From assembly GCF_012932795.1 (NCBI RefSeq), contig NZ_LANA01000001.1:1-64000 (forward strand): a DNA stretch of 64,000 bases, written 5' to 3'. This document shows positions 56,509 through 64,000 of this stretch, piece by piece. The DNA is from Candidatus Pelagibacter communis. Its GTDB lineage: Bacteria; Pseudomonadota; Alphaproteobacteria; Pelagibacterales; Pelagibacteraceae. A program made the translations under genes and the position numbers. The notes under the pieces were generated by a model. It was not told where the DNA came from, did not search any database, and saw only the letters and a list, made by a program, of their open reading frames with translations. Position 1 is the first letter of the stretch, and each line of letters opens with the position of its first letter.

Positions 56509-57624
56509 CTATTGTTTTGGAAAGTAATCTTTTAACTCCCCTTCTCTATAAACATCTGCTGTGCAGCAGTGTAATCCTCCACCAAATGCATAAGCATCTC
56601 TCATGTCTACTGGGATAACTTCCATTCCTAATCTATCCAATTGATCAGCTTGATATACTTCACTTTTTTCAACACAAACTGTTTTTGGATCTAACACTAA
56701 AACATTCATCGAAAGCCAAGTTGAAGAATAACATAATGGTGGTGGCTCATTGTGTGCTGGTTGTGCACTATCAATAATTTCCCATCCATTATTTTCAAAA
56801 AGTTTTCTTTGTTCTTTTGGAAGTTTTCTTTGGGGGTTGTTAATGATCAAACCCTCTTTAATTGGTGTAAACGTTGCATCTATATGAATTGGATAAGGAT
56901 CACCTGGAAAATTGACCGCATGAACTCTATGATCTTTGTAATGTCTTTTAAGCCAATCAATCCCTTTTAAGTTTGTAGTAAAACCATGTTGAACAACTAA
57001 ATCCTTACCAAATCTTAAAACATCAGCAGCATCAAATAAAGGTTCTTCTTCTGTGGTTACAAAAAATTTATCTTCGGTCCATTTTAGTCTTTTTTGAATT
57101 CCTATTTTGTCAGATAGATAATCTTTTCTATAATCTGCATCAGTTAATCTTGGCTTTGGAGCTGACTCATGTTTCATATTAGGATCATCATCATAATATT
57201 TTTTTAATAAAGGCCTATAACAAAGATACTCAAACCATCTACATCTATAGCTCATCGTAGCCTCTAAAATTTCATTTCCTACTGTTAATAAAACATCTCT
57301 TGGAGGCATACATCCAAACATTGTGTCTGCTTCCCAATCTGGTGTTGAAGTTTTTTGATTAAAATTAATTGGGTCTGGTCTGTCTACTTTAATACCTCTT
57401 TTAATTAATATGTTGGAAAAATTATCAAGCAATTGATTTGCTTTATCAACTGTATCTTTTGTTCTTGGTCCAAATTGACCACGCATATCTGAGTCTTCTG
57501 GAACCTTGGCGTCTAATGCTGGTTCCGGTGCAGGAATACAAGTTCCATCTGCTTTACCAACAATTACATGTTTTAAAGGATCCCATTCATTCCAACTATT
57601 AACTATAGTTTTTATTTTACTCAT
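56509..57624 (-). CDS. gatM: Glycine amidinotransferase (AGAT) family enzyme
   Basis: A 371-residue amidinotransferase closely following animal GATM. The catalytic Cys353 is in GGGLHCCTADV, with H247 and D249 in PIHIDATF and D198 in FDAADVLRFG. Blocks RPDPINFNQKTSTPDWE and TMSYRCRWFEYLCYRP also match. It makes guanidinoacetate and ornithine from glycine and arginine, and the reaction is reversible. Paired with creatinase and threonine aldolase, either guanidinoacetate formation or its use as a glycine source is possible. Bacterial relatives may use other acceptors. Confidence 0.88.
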   Translation of the reverse strand: MSKIKTIVNSWNEWDPLKHVIVGKADGTCIPAPEPALDAKVPEDSDMRGQFGPRTKDTVDKANQLLDNFSNILIKRGIKVDRPDPINFNQKTSTPDWEADTMFGCMPPRDVLLTVGNEILEATMSYRCRWFEYLCYRPLLKKYYDDDPNMKHESAPKPRLTDADYRKDYLSDKIGIQKRLKWTEDKFFVTTEEEPLFDAADVLRFGKDLVVQHGFTTNLKGIDWLKRHYKDHRVHAVNFPGDPYPIHIDATFTPIKEGLIINNPQRKLPKEQRKLFENNGWEIIDSAQPAHNEPPPLCYSSTWLSMNVLVLDPKTVCVEKSEVYQADQLDRLGMEVIPVDMRDAYAFGGGLHCCTADVYREGELKDYFPKQ

Positions 57625-57627
57625 AAT

Positions 57628-58845
57628 TTATGATTTAATAATATTGTGTTCTGGACCAAAAGGAAATTTGGTAATATTTTCTACACTATCTTTTCCTAAA
57701 ACTAATATATCATGCTCCCTATAACCACCTGCTCCTGGAGTGCCTTCAGGTATCATGATCATTGGTTCCATAGAAACAACCATATTCTCCTCTAAAACAG
57801 TGTCAACATCCTCTCGCAATTCTAATCCAGCTTCTCTTCCGTAAAAATGAGATAATACACCAAATGAGTGACCATATCCAAATGTTCGGTAGTGGAGATA
57901 ACCAAGTTCCGCAAAAAGTTCATTTAATTCATGACAAATATTGGAACATTTTACACCTGGTTTAATTAATTCCAAACCTCTTTTATGAACTTTAATATTT
58001 GCTTCCCAAGCTTTCAAGGATGCATCATCGACGTTATCAATAAAAAGAGTTCTCTCAAGAGCCGTATAATACCCAGAAATCATAGGGAATGTATTCAAAG
58101 ATAGAATATCTCCTGATTTTAGTTTTCTATTAGTTTTTGGGTTATGTGCACCATCTGTATTCAGTCCTGATTGAAACCAAACCCAGGTATCCATGTATTC
58201 TGCATTAGGATATGTTTTTGCAATTTCACGTTCCATTTTATCTCTTCCTGCTATTGCAATTTCAAGCTCACTTTCTCCAACCTTAATATGTTTTTTTATT
58301 TCCTCGCCTCCAAGATCAGCTATTCTTGCTCCATTTTTAATAATTTTTATTTCTTCAGCTGACTTAATCATTCTAAGTTGCATCAAACTCTTTGACACAT
58401 CACTGAAGATTGAAAATGTAAAAATAGAAATTAGTTTTTCTTTAATGTCTAAAGTTACATGATCGTTCTCAATACCAATGTTTTTTGGTGGTTCATCTCT
58501 ACCTACAATTGAAACTATTGCTTTTAAAAAATTATCTCTTTTCCAATCAGTAAATATCACATTATCACAATGCGATCTTCTCCAAGGTTGACTGGCATCT
58601 ATATTAGCTGAAATTGTTGAGATTTTATCAGAAGTTACAACACAACCATAAGGTCTTCCAAAAGAACAATAGATAAAGCCTGTGTAATAAGCAATATTAT
58701 GCATTGAAGTTAAAATAACCATATCTAGATTATTTTTACTCATTATGATTCTTAAATTATTTAATCTTCTTTGGTATTCTTGATCTGTAAAAGGAAGTTT
58801 TGCTTTATCGCCATTTTTGAGAGTAAAAAAATCTGGTCTTTCCAT
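57628..58845 (-). CDS. Creatinase (creatine amidinohydrolase)
   Basis: A 405-residue M24-fold enzyme matching Pseudomonas creatinase along its length. Counterparts of its active-site residues are present: F62 and R64 in CSFGRPY, H234 in TDGAHNP (H232), E264 in ALERTLF (E262), R337 in FYGREAG (R335) and E360 in VSMEPMI (E358). Aminopeptidase metal ligands are absent, as in creatinase. It hydrolyses creatine to sarcosine and urea. A guanidinoacetate-type substrate is possible given the amidinotransferase three bases downstream. A DMT permease lies five bases upstream. Confidence 0.92.
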   Translation of the reverse strand: MERPDFFTLKNGDKAKLPFTDQEYQRRLNNLRIIMSKNNLDMVILTSMHNIAYYTGFIYCSFGRPYGCVVTSDKISTISANIDASQPWRRSHCDNVIFTDWKRDNFLKAIVSIVGRDEPPKNIGIENDHVTLDIKEKLISIFTFSIFSDVSKSLMQLRMIKSAEEIKIIKNGARIADLGGEEIKKHIKVGESELEIAIAGRDKMEREIAKTYPNAEYMDTWVWFQSGLNTDGAHNPKTNRKLKSGDILSLNTFPMISGYYTALERTLFIDNVDDASLKAWEANIKVHKRGLELIKPGVKCSNICHELNELFAELGYLHYRTFGYGHSFGVLSHFYGREAGLELREDVDTVLEENMVVSMEPMIMIPEGTPGAGGYREHDILVLGKDSVENITKFPFGPEHNIIKS

Positions 58846-58850
58846 CTTAA

Positions 58851-59756
58851 TTAATTTAATGCAATGAATCTTCTATTGGTTTTAATAGTAAGACTATAAT
58901 AAATAATAGACATGAAAAGAAAGAAACCACCTATAATAGTATTAGTTGAAGGTATTTCATTAATTCCTAAAAATGGTACCCACACCCAAAAAATTCCACC
59001 AATAACTTCCATTAGTGATAGTAAGGTAAGCTCTGCTGCTGGTATAGCTTTTGACCCTATGGAATATAAAATCAAACCCATACAGACTAAAGTTCCATGA
59101 AAAGAAAATAAAGCACTATTATAACTCGTTGATAAAAAAACCATATCATTACTTAAAATAATTATTACTGAAACTGCAACACAAAAAAATCCAGCAAAAG
59201 CAACTGTAGTAAATTTTGGTGTTTCTTTTCTCCATCTTAAGGTTACTGAAAAAACTGAAAAACCAATTGATGAAATCATTCCAAATACAAGACCTAGTAG
59301 AGAGCTTTTTTGAGTATTCCCCAAAGCTATAATTACAATCCCAACAGTTGCAATAATAATTGCTACCCAAACATTAATTGATATTCTTTCTTTCAAAAAT
59401 AAAAAACCTAATAACGCAGTAAAAAATGGCATTGCTGCCAAACAAAGTAAAGTAATAGCAGCACTTGTATTGGTAATTGAATATATAAATGTGATCATAG
59501 CAACCCCAAGTCCAGTACCACCAATAATACCTGATATTCCTATTCTAAAATAATTTTTATAAAAATTTTTTCCTTCTTCAAAAAAAAGATACAAGTTAAT
59601 TACTAAAAAAATTGTTAATCCACGAGCAAAAATATACTGCCAAGGAACTAAATTTGGATCGTTCATATATCTAACTACTAAAGGACCAAAAGACCAAATT
59701 ATACCAGCCATTAAAACAACAGGTATGGCTATTTTATCGTTTTTTAATTCAATCAT
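58851..59756 (-). CDS. DMT-family (EamA) permease of the creatinase operon
   Basis: A 301-residue ten-helix EamA transporter (MAGIIWSFGPLVVRYMNDPN, AMPFFTALLGFLFLKERI, IPAAELTLLSLMEVIGGIFW). It opens the leftward creatinase-amidinotransferase-threonine aldolase unit. Import of creatine, export of a product, or an unrelated amino-acid role are all possible; sequence does not decide. Confidence 0.88.
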   Translation of the reverse strand: MIELKNDKIAIPVVLMAGIIWSFGPLVVRYMNDPNLVPWQYIFARGLTIFLVINLYLFFEEGKNFYKNYFRIGISGIIGGTGLGVAMITFIYSITNTSAAITLLCLAAMPFFTALLGFLFLKERISINVWVAIIIATVGIVIIALGNTQKSSLLGLVFGMISSIGFSVFSVTLRWRKETPKFTTVAFAGFFCVAVSVIIILSNDMVFLSTSYNSALFSFHGTLVCMGLILYSIGSKAIPAAELTLLSLMEVIGGIFWVWVPFLGINEIPSTNTIIGGFFLFMSIIYYSLTIKTNRRFIALN

Positions 59757-59807
59757 TATTAGATATTTAATGCTAATTATTTTGCACTACAATAAAAATA
59801 GCTCTAT

Positions 59808-61052
59808 TCAAAAAAAATTTTTGTTTGGTCCAATGGCAGAAAAGCAATCAATTAACTCTCCTTTTTTAAATTTAGACTGTCCATCTTTAAATAGACCCCA
59901 TACATTTGACTGAACAAATGATTTAATTTTGAAGGATTCTTGACCTTTTAAAACCTCCAGTTCTAATTTTCCATCTTTGGTTGAAGTTAGTCTTGCTTTT
60001 AAAAATCGAATTATTTCTTTATTTTTAGAGTAATCATTTTTCAGTTTAGCTTTAAATGGTTTTTCAGCCTTAACACCTAGAATATTAAGGAGATAAGGAT
60101 AAACAAAAAATCTAAAACAAGCTGAAGATGAAATAGGATTTCCAGGAAGGCCAAATATTGCTTTTTCAAAACCTTTTAATTTTGCAAATAGAATTGGTTT
60201 GCCTGGTCTTATTAAAACTCCTTTAAAAAAATTAGATAAATTTAACTTTTTAACAACGTATGGAACAAAGTCGTATTTTCCAGCGGAAACAGCTCCAGAA
60301 GTAATTATAATATCTATTTTTGATTTAATACTTTTCTCTATTTGCTTTTTAAAAAGTTTTGTGTCTTTATCTCTTAAAATTCCACCATCAATAAAATTAA
60401 ACATAAAATTTTTAGATAGTGAATTTATGTAATGACTGTTAGAATTTCTAACTTTCCAATTAACAATTTTTTTATTATTAGAAATTTCATTTCCAGTTGA
60501 AAAAAATAAAATATTTGGTTTTTTTTTAACTTTTATCTTTGTAACTCCTAATGTTTTAAAAGCCAAAACATGTGCTGATTGGATGATTGATCCTTTTTTT
60601 ATTATTAAATCTTTCTTTTTATAATCAGAGCCTGCAAATCTTATATGTTGGTTTTTTTTTATTTTTTTGTTTATTTGAATATATTTTTTATCTCTATTAA
60701 AAATTATTTTTTCAATAGGAATGATTGTGTCAAAGCCTCTAGGTATAAGTGCACCAGTCATCACTTCAACTGTTACATTCTTTTTAATTTTATTTATTAT
60801 TGGGTTATCTCCAGCAGATATAGTTTTTAAAATTTTGAAGTTTTGAGAGTTTTTTTTATTTAACTTGTTTGTTTCGTTAGAATTAATGGCAAATCCATCG
60901 AATGCAGCATTTGTAGCTGCTGGATAATTTACAGTTGAATAGATATCTGATACATTAATTCTATTTAATGCCTTTGATGATTTTATAATTTCATCTTGAA
61001 TTTTAATTTTTGATTTTATTAAAATTTTCTTAGCTTTTTTATAATTAATCAT
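59808..61052 (-). CDS. moeA: Molybdopterin molybdotransferase
   Basis: A 414-residue MoeA: NYPAATNAAFDGFAINSNET at the N terminus, MTGALIPRGFDTIIPIEKI, the catalytic region TSGAVSAGKYDFVPYVV and GLPGNPISSSACF. It inserts molybdate into adenylated molybdopterin. It is paired with mobA one base upstream, and the formate dehydrogenase genes lie divergently, giving a reason for the cofactor. Confidence 0.94.
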   Translation of the reverse strand: MINYKKAKKILIKSKIKIQDEIIKSSKALNRINVSDIYSTVNYPAATNAAFDGFAINSNETNKLNKKNSQNFKILKTISAGDNPIINKIKKNVTVEVMTGALIPRGFDTIIPIEKIIFNRDKKYIQINKKIKKNQHIRFAGSDYKKKDLIIKKGSIIQSAHVLAFKTLGVTKIKVKKKPNILFFSTGNEISNNKKIVNWKVRNSNSHYINSLSKNFMFNFIDGGILRDKDTKLFKKQIEKSIKSKIDIIITSGAVSAGKYDFVPYVVKKLNLSNFFKGVLIRPGKPILFAKLKGFEKAIFGLPGNPISSSACFRFFVYPYLLNILGVKAEKPFKAKLKNDYSKNKEIIRFLKARLTSTKDGKLELEVLKGQESFKIKSFVQSNVWGLFKDGQSKFKKGELIDCFSAIGPNKNFF

Positions 61053-61053
61053 T

Positions 61054-61665
61054 TTAATTTTTTTTTAGTATTTTTTTTGCTTCTTCTAAATCTTCTTTGG
61101 TATTTATATTAAAAAAAGGATCAAATTTTTTAGGCTCTATATCAATTGTTTTTACTCCTATTTTATTTGCCCAATCCTCTACTTTCCTAAAATTATTATT
61201 AATCAAATCATTTTCTAATGGTTTTAATAATTTAATTGACCATAAACCAAAAATATTGTGCCTTTTATTGTTTGATTTAATAAAATAGAGCAAGCTACCT
61301 TTCGTTTTAATTCTTTTTTGATATTCATCAATAATTGAGATTTCAAAAAAGGGTGTGTCTGATGGAAATGTTGCAATCCATTGATACGATTTTTGATTTT
61401 CTTTAACCCATTTCATTGCACTTAAAACCCCTGCTAATGGTCCAAAGTCATCAAAACAATCAGGAATTATTGTTACATTTTTTATTTTTTTTGTATCTAA
61501 ACTGAGGCTTGAGACAATAAGTATCTCTTCATATCTATTACTAATTTTTGATAAAACATGCTCTAACAATGTTTTATCACCAAGTTTTGTCTGGTTTTTA
61601 TCTTCACCAAATCTCTTTGATTTTCCGCCCGCTAGCACAACAGCTAAAATATTGTTATCTTCCAT
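61054..61665 (-). CDS. mobA: Molybdenum cofactor guanylyltransferase
   Basis: About 203 residues from the ATG at 61665 (MEDNN); an upstream ATG at 61683 adds six. The nucleotidyltransferase signature is LAVVLAGGKSKRFGEDKNQ, with PDCFDDFGPLAGVLSAMKW and ATFPSDTPFF carrying the metal-binding residues. It adds GMP to Mo-molybdopterin for the bis-MGD cofactor used by formate dehydrogenase. Divergent from the NifU-like gene. Confidence 0.93.
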   Translation of the reverse strand: MEDNNILAVVLAGGKSKRFGEDKNQTKLGDKTLLEHVLSKISNRYEEILIVSSLSLDTKKIKNVTIIPDCFDDFGPLAGVLSAMKWVKENQKSYQWIATFPSDTPFFEISIIDEYQKRIKTKGSLLYFIKSNNKRHNIFGLWSIKLLKPLENDLINNNFRKVEDWANKIGVKTIDIEPKKFDPFFNINTKEDLEEAKKILKKN

Positions 61666-61707
61666 AAATAAAATATAAAACATTAATCTCTTAATTAAAG
61701 AATTATA

Positions 61708-62118
61708 ATGGACTTAAAAATTTTAGAAATTGCATCTGACACAAAAAACCACAAAATAGTTAAAAATCATACACACCAATCGAAAAATAAGAACCCCTTA
61801 TGTGGTGATGAAATGGAAATTAGCTTAATAGTTAAAGACAATATAGTTCAAGATATAGGATATCAATGCAGATCATGTGTATATTGCCAAGCTTCTGTTA
61901 GTTTACTTTCAAAGTGGGTTATGCAAGCACCAATAGAAAAAATTTCAGATTTTGTCTCAAATGCTGAGTTTTTCTTTGATGAAAATTTTGAACAATTAAA
62001 AAAAATTAATATAAAAGATTTGAAAGTTTTTAAAAAAATAATGAATCCAGAAAATATTTCTAGAAAAGAATGTTTATTGCTTCCTTTTAAAACTCTTTCA
62101 AAAGCCCTAAAACTTTAA
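61708..62118 (+). CDS. NifU/IscU-like iron-sulfur scaffold protein
   Basis: A 136-residue IscU/SufU-fold protein with the three cluster cysteines recognisable: NPLCGDEMEI, CRSCVYCQASVS and RKECLLLPFKTL. It resembles the NifU-like scaffolds that stand outside isc and suf operons. Placement beside mobA, HPP and fdhD suggests it serves the formate dehydrogenase Fe-S clusters; that is an inference from context. Confidence 0.85.
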   Translation: MDLKILEIASDTKNHKIVKNHTHQSKNKNPLCGDEMEISLIVKDNIVQDIGYQCRSCVYCQASVSLLSKWVMQAPIEKISDFVSNAEFFFDENFEQLKKINIKDLKVFKKIMNPENISRKECLLLPFKTLSKALKL

Positions 62119-62147
62119 ACTAACAATAAAAATAAAAATAAAAAAAT

Positions 62148-62633
62148 ATGATAAATACGATAAAAGAAAACTTTAACAGAGCTCTATATGCTTTAATATT
62201 TTCAATAATCACAATTGGTACCCTTTCATTCTTAAGTTTTGAAACTCCTTATGGATTGTTTTTAGCTGGATCATTTGGGTCTTCTATGGTTTTACTTTTT
62301 GGATATCCAGAAAGTCCTTTTGCTCAACCCAAAAATGTTTTCTTTGGACACCTAGTGACATCTGTAGTTGGTGTGTTAGTTTTAATGTTTCTTCCAGTTG
62401 ATCAATTTTTACAAATAGCTATCGCTGTAGGTCTTGGTATTTTTGTAATGATACTTCTTGGTGTAACCCACCCACCAGCAGGTGGAAATCCTATAGTTAT
62501 AATTCTAGGTGCAGTTTCTTATGATTTTTTACTAAACCCAATTATTTTTGGTTCAATAATAATAATTGTTTATGCAGTTATTCTAAATCGTTTCATTTTA
62601 AAGAAAAACTACCCAAGTAGTTGGAAAAAATAA
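62148..62633 (+). CDS. HPP family membrane protein
   Basis: A 161-residue four-to-five-helix protein with the HPP-family blocks FLAGSFGSSMVLLFGYPESP, QPKNVFFGHLV and VTHPPAGGNPIVI. Some plant HPP proteins move nitrite. Small bacterial ones are unassigned, and a monovalent anion such as formate or nitrite would suit the location. It sits between the NifU-like and fdhD genes. Confidence 0.85.
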   Translation: MINTIKENFNRALYALIFSIITIGTLSFLSFETPYGLFLAGSFGSSMVLLFGYPESPFAQPKNVFFGHLVTSVVGVLVLMFLPVDQFLQIAIAVGLGIFVMILLGVTHPPAGGNPIVIILGAVSYDFLLNPIIFGSIIIIVYAVILNRFILKKNYPSSWKK

Positions 62634-62650
62634 TCTTTTCCTTGTTTCAA

Positions 62651-62680
62651 ATTTAGCCAGTTTAAATATACTGGCTAAAT
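62651..62680. promoter_or_regulatory. Perfect 10-bp dyad over the fdhD start codon
   Basis: ATTTAGCCAG (62651-62660) and CTGGCTAAAT (62671-62680) are exact reverse complements around a ten-base AT-rich centre. The right arm includes the first two bases of the fdhD ATG. As RNA it would fold into a hairpin hiding the start codon. As DNA it looks like an operator. No Shine-Dalgarno sequence is visible between it and the ATG. Confidence 0.6.
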
Positions 62681-63521
62681 GAATTCTAATTATAAAATCA
62701 TAAAATTTAGATCTAATAACTCGAAAGAGGTTAGTGATCAAATATCCATTGAAGAGCCATTGGAAATAATACTCAAATATAAAGATAAAGAAAATTGGAT
62801 AGAAAATACTATATCCATTACGATGAGAACACCTGGGGATGATGAGGATTTAGTTACTGGCTTTCTTTTTAATGAAAGAGTAATTGAAAAAATTAGCCAT
62901 ATAGAAAATATTGTAGCTAGTGGTGAACCTGTTGGACAATATAAATTACAAAATAAAGTTATTATTACAATAAACAATTCAGAGAATATAGACATCGATA
63001 AAATTAAAAGAAATTTTTTGACTAATTCATCATGTGGTGTGTGCGGAAAAACTTCTCTCGAATCTTTAGAAATTATTAAGAAAGATAAAATATTGAAATC
63101 TATACCTAAAATACATCATGAAATTGTAATGAAATCTCCAGATATATTAAAACAAAAGCAATCTGAGTTTTCAAAAACTGGTGGAATTCATGCCAGCGGG
63201 TTATTTAGGGCTAATGGAGAAATTATTGCTGTAAAAGAAGATGTAGGCCGACATAATGCCTTAGACAAACTAATTGGATTCGTTTTAAAACAAAATTTAC
63301 TTGATAATAGCTCTCAATTTCTAACCTGCTCTGGCCGACTTAATTTTGATTTAGTTCAAAAAGCTCTTATGGCTAATATAGGTGTCTTAATTGGTGTGGG
63401 TGCGCCAACCAGTCTCGCTATAGATTTAGCTAATAAGTTTGACATGACATTAGTTGGCTTTGTAAAAGAAGGTAGCTTTAATATTTATAGTAATAGTGAA
63501 AGAATTATAATAAAAAAATAA
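62679..63521 (+). CDS. fdhD: Formate dehydrogenase accessory sulfurtransferase FdhD
   Basis: A 280-residue FdhD, which carries sulfur from cysteine desulfurase to the Mo-bis-MGD cofactor of formate dehydrogenase. Motifs: MRTPGDDEDLVTGFLFNE, the active cysteine loop SSCGVCGKTSLE, GGIHASGLFRANG and EDVGRHNALDKLIG. The ATG is embedded in a perfect dyad with no clear ribosome site. The formate dehydrogenase subunit follows 20 bases later. Confidence 0.96.
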   Translation: MNSNYKIIKFRSNNSKEVSDQISIEEPLEIILKYKDKENWIENTISITMRTPGDDEDLVTGFLFNERVIEKISHIENIVASGEPVGQYKLQNKVIITINNSENIDIDKIKRNFLTNSSCGVCGKTSLESLEIIKKDKILKSIPKIHHEIVMKSPDILKQKQSEFSKTGGIHASGLFRANGEIIAVKEDVGRHNALDKLIGFVLKQNLLDNSSQFLTCSGRLNFDLVQKALMANIGVLIGVGAPTSLAIDLANKFDMTLVGFVKEGSFNIYSNSERIIIKK

Positions 63522-63541
63522 AAATTTTAATAGGGTAAATT

Positions 63542-64000
63542 GTGTCAAAAAATATCAGTAACTTATCAGGAAGAATTGGTCTTAAAAAAAACCTGTTTGA
63601 AAAAATTTCTGAGAGATCTTTAAATTCTAAAGACTCTAGTGGTATCAAAGAAATAGCTAATGAATACCACATGGGTATATCTACTATTCATGGTGCAGAG
63701 AGTTTTTATGAATTTTTAAGACCATCTCATAGAGCAAAAAAAGCTTTTGTCTGTAATGGAAGTGCTTGTATGTGTTCTGGAACACAGGAACCTTTAAAGA
63801 AAAAATTAAAAGAAAAACTAGGTGATGATAAAGTTGGTGAGATGTTCTGTCTTGGCCACTGTTATGAAAATAAAGCGTTTCACTATGATGGTGAAAACTA
63901 TGCTGGCAATGATATTGATAAAATTGATGAGATAATCAAAGGAGAAGAGATTACACAGGAAAAATTTTTCTCAAAAAGTTTTGCTTCAACAAGTTTTTTA
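63542..64000 (+). CDS. NuoE-like start of formate dehydrogenase subunit, truncated by window
   Basis: From the GTG at 63542 an uninterrupted frame of 153 codons runs to the right edge. An alpha-helical N terminus leads to a NuoE-type 2Fe-2S thioredoxin fold with cysteines in CNGSACMCSG and CLGHCYEN. This matches the N-terminal part of NAD-linked formate dehydrogenase beta subunits, which fuse NuoE and NuoF, or a separate gamma subunit. The window ends before this can be told. fdhD immediately upstream supports formate dehydrogenase. Confidence 0.8.
   Translation, partial: MSKNISNLSGRIGLKKNLFEKISERSLNSKDSSGIKEIANEYHMGISTIHGAESFYEFLRPSHRAKKAFVCNGSACMCSGTQEPLKKKLKEKLGDDKVGEMFCLGHCYENKAFHYDGENYAGNDIDKIDEIIKGEEITQEKFFSKSFASTSFL

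Noticed and set aside
1-64000. CRISPR array, prophage, insertion sequence, tRNA or rRNA
   Set aside because: No spaced direct-repeat arrays, transposase, integrase or structural phage genes, and no tRNA-like cloverleaf or rRNA sequence was seen in the short intergenic gaps.

Overview
The window is a stretch of a very compact, AT-rich bacterial chromosome that looks like SAR11 (Candidatus Pelagibacter, Alphaproteobacteria). The evidence is the low GC, gaps of a few bases between genes, stop/start overlaps, almost no intergenic DNA (largest gap about 170 bases), an alphaproteobacterial gene order (lptF-lptG-lptD-surA-pdxA-rsmA; rpsF-rpsR-rplI-dnaB) and a strong emphasis on methylated-osmolyte and one-carbon chemistry. 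I saw no rRNA, tRNA, insertion sequence, prophage or CRISPR array. Both edges cut a gene: an acyl-CoA-responsive regulator on the left and a formate dehydrogenase subunit on the right.

Region by region. 1-6.7 kb: ScfR-type regulator, LysR regulator with an AcuI-like acryloyl-CoA reductase, folE, hisI, a DUF2237 protein, a BASS-type transporter and a two-domain winged-helix regulator with repeated operator-like sites. 7-13 kb: ETF-ubiquinone oxidoreductase, etfA, etfB and a fused FAD/GcvT dimethylglycine or sarcosine dehydrogenase. 13-20 kb: small proteins, then an operon with a Rieske oxygenase, an APS-kinase-like protein, a small nucleotidyltransferase, a crotonase and a CoA-binding protein, divergent from a MetF-like/GcvT-like demethylase pair. 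20-24 kb: an uncharacterised four-gene operon (M19 dipeptidase homologue with missing metal ligands, 550-residue unknown, DUF3726, small CxxC protein). 24-29 kb: purE, purK, GNAT, cold-shock protein, hydrolase, cupin, racemase. 29-43 kb: housekeeping genes (ndk, pepA, LPS export, pdxA, rsmA, gmk, acpP, fabG, fabD, S6, S18, L9, dnaB). 44-54 kb: MMPL exporter, cvpA, purF, gshA, gshB, two transporters, a flavoprotein and slyX. 54-60 kb: a coiled-coil protein and a tight operon of L-threonine aldolase, glycine amidinotransferase, creatinase and a DMT permease. 60-64 kb: molybdenum cofactor genes and the start of a formate dehydrogenase locus.

Many of the accessory genes meet at glycine and tetrahydrofolate-bound one-carbon units. 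Dimethylglycine/sarcosine dehydrogenase and the GcvT-like demethylase load folate, ETF and ETF-QO take the electrons, the MetF-like protein would oxidise methyl-folate, formate dehydrogenase would finish the oxidation, and the purine genes consume formyl-folate. The creatinase operon would add sarcosine and glycine from creatine, guanidinoacetate or threonine. The two least described systems are that creatinase/amidinotransferase/threonine aldolase operon and the DUF3726/M19-like/550-residue operon.
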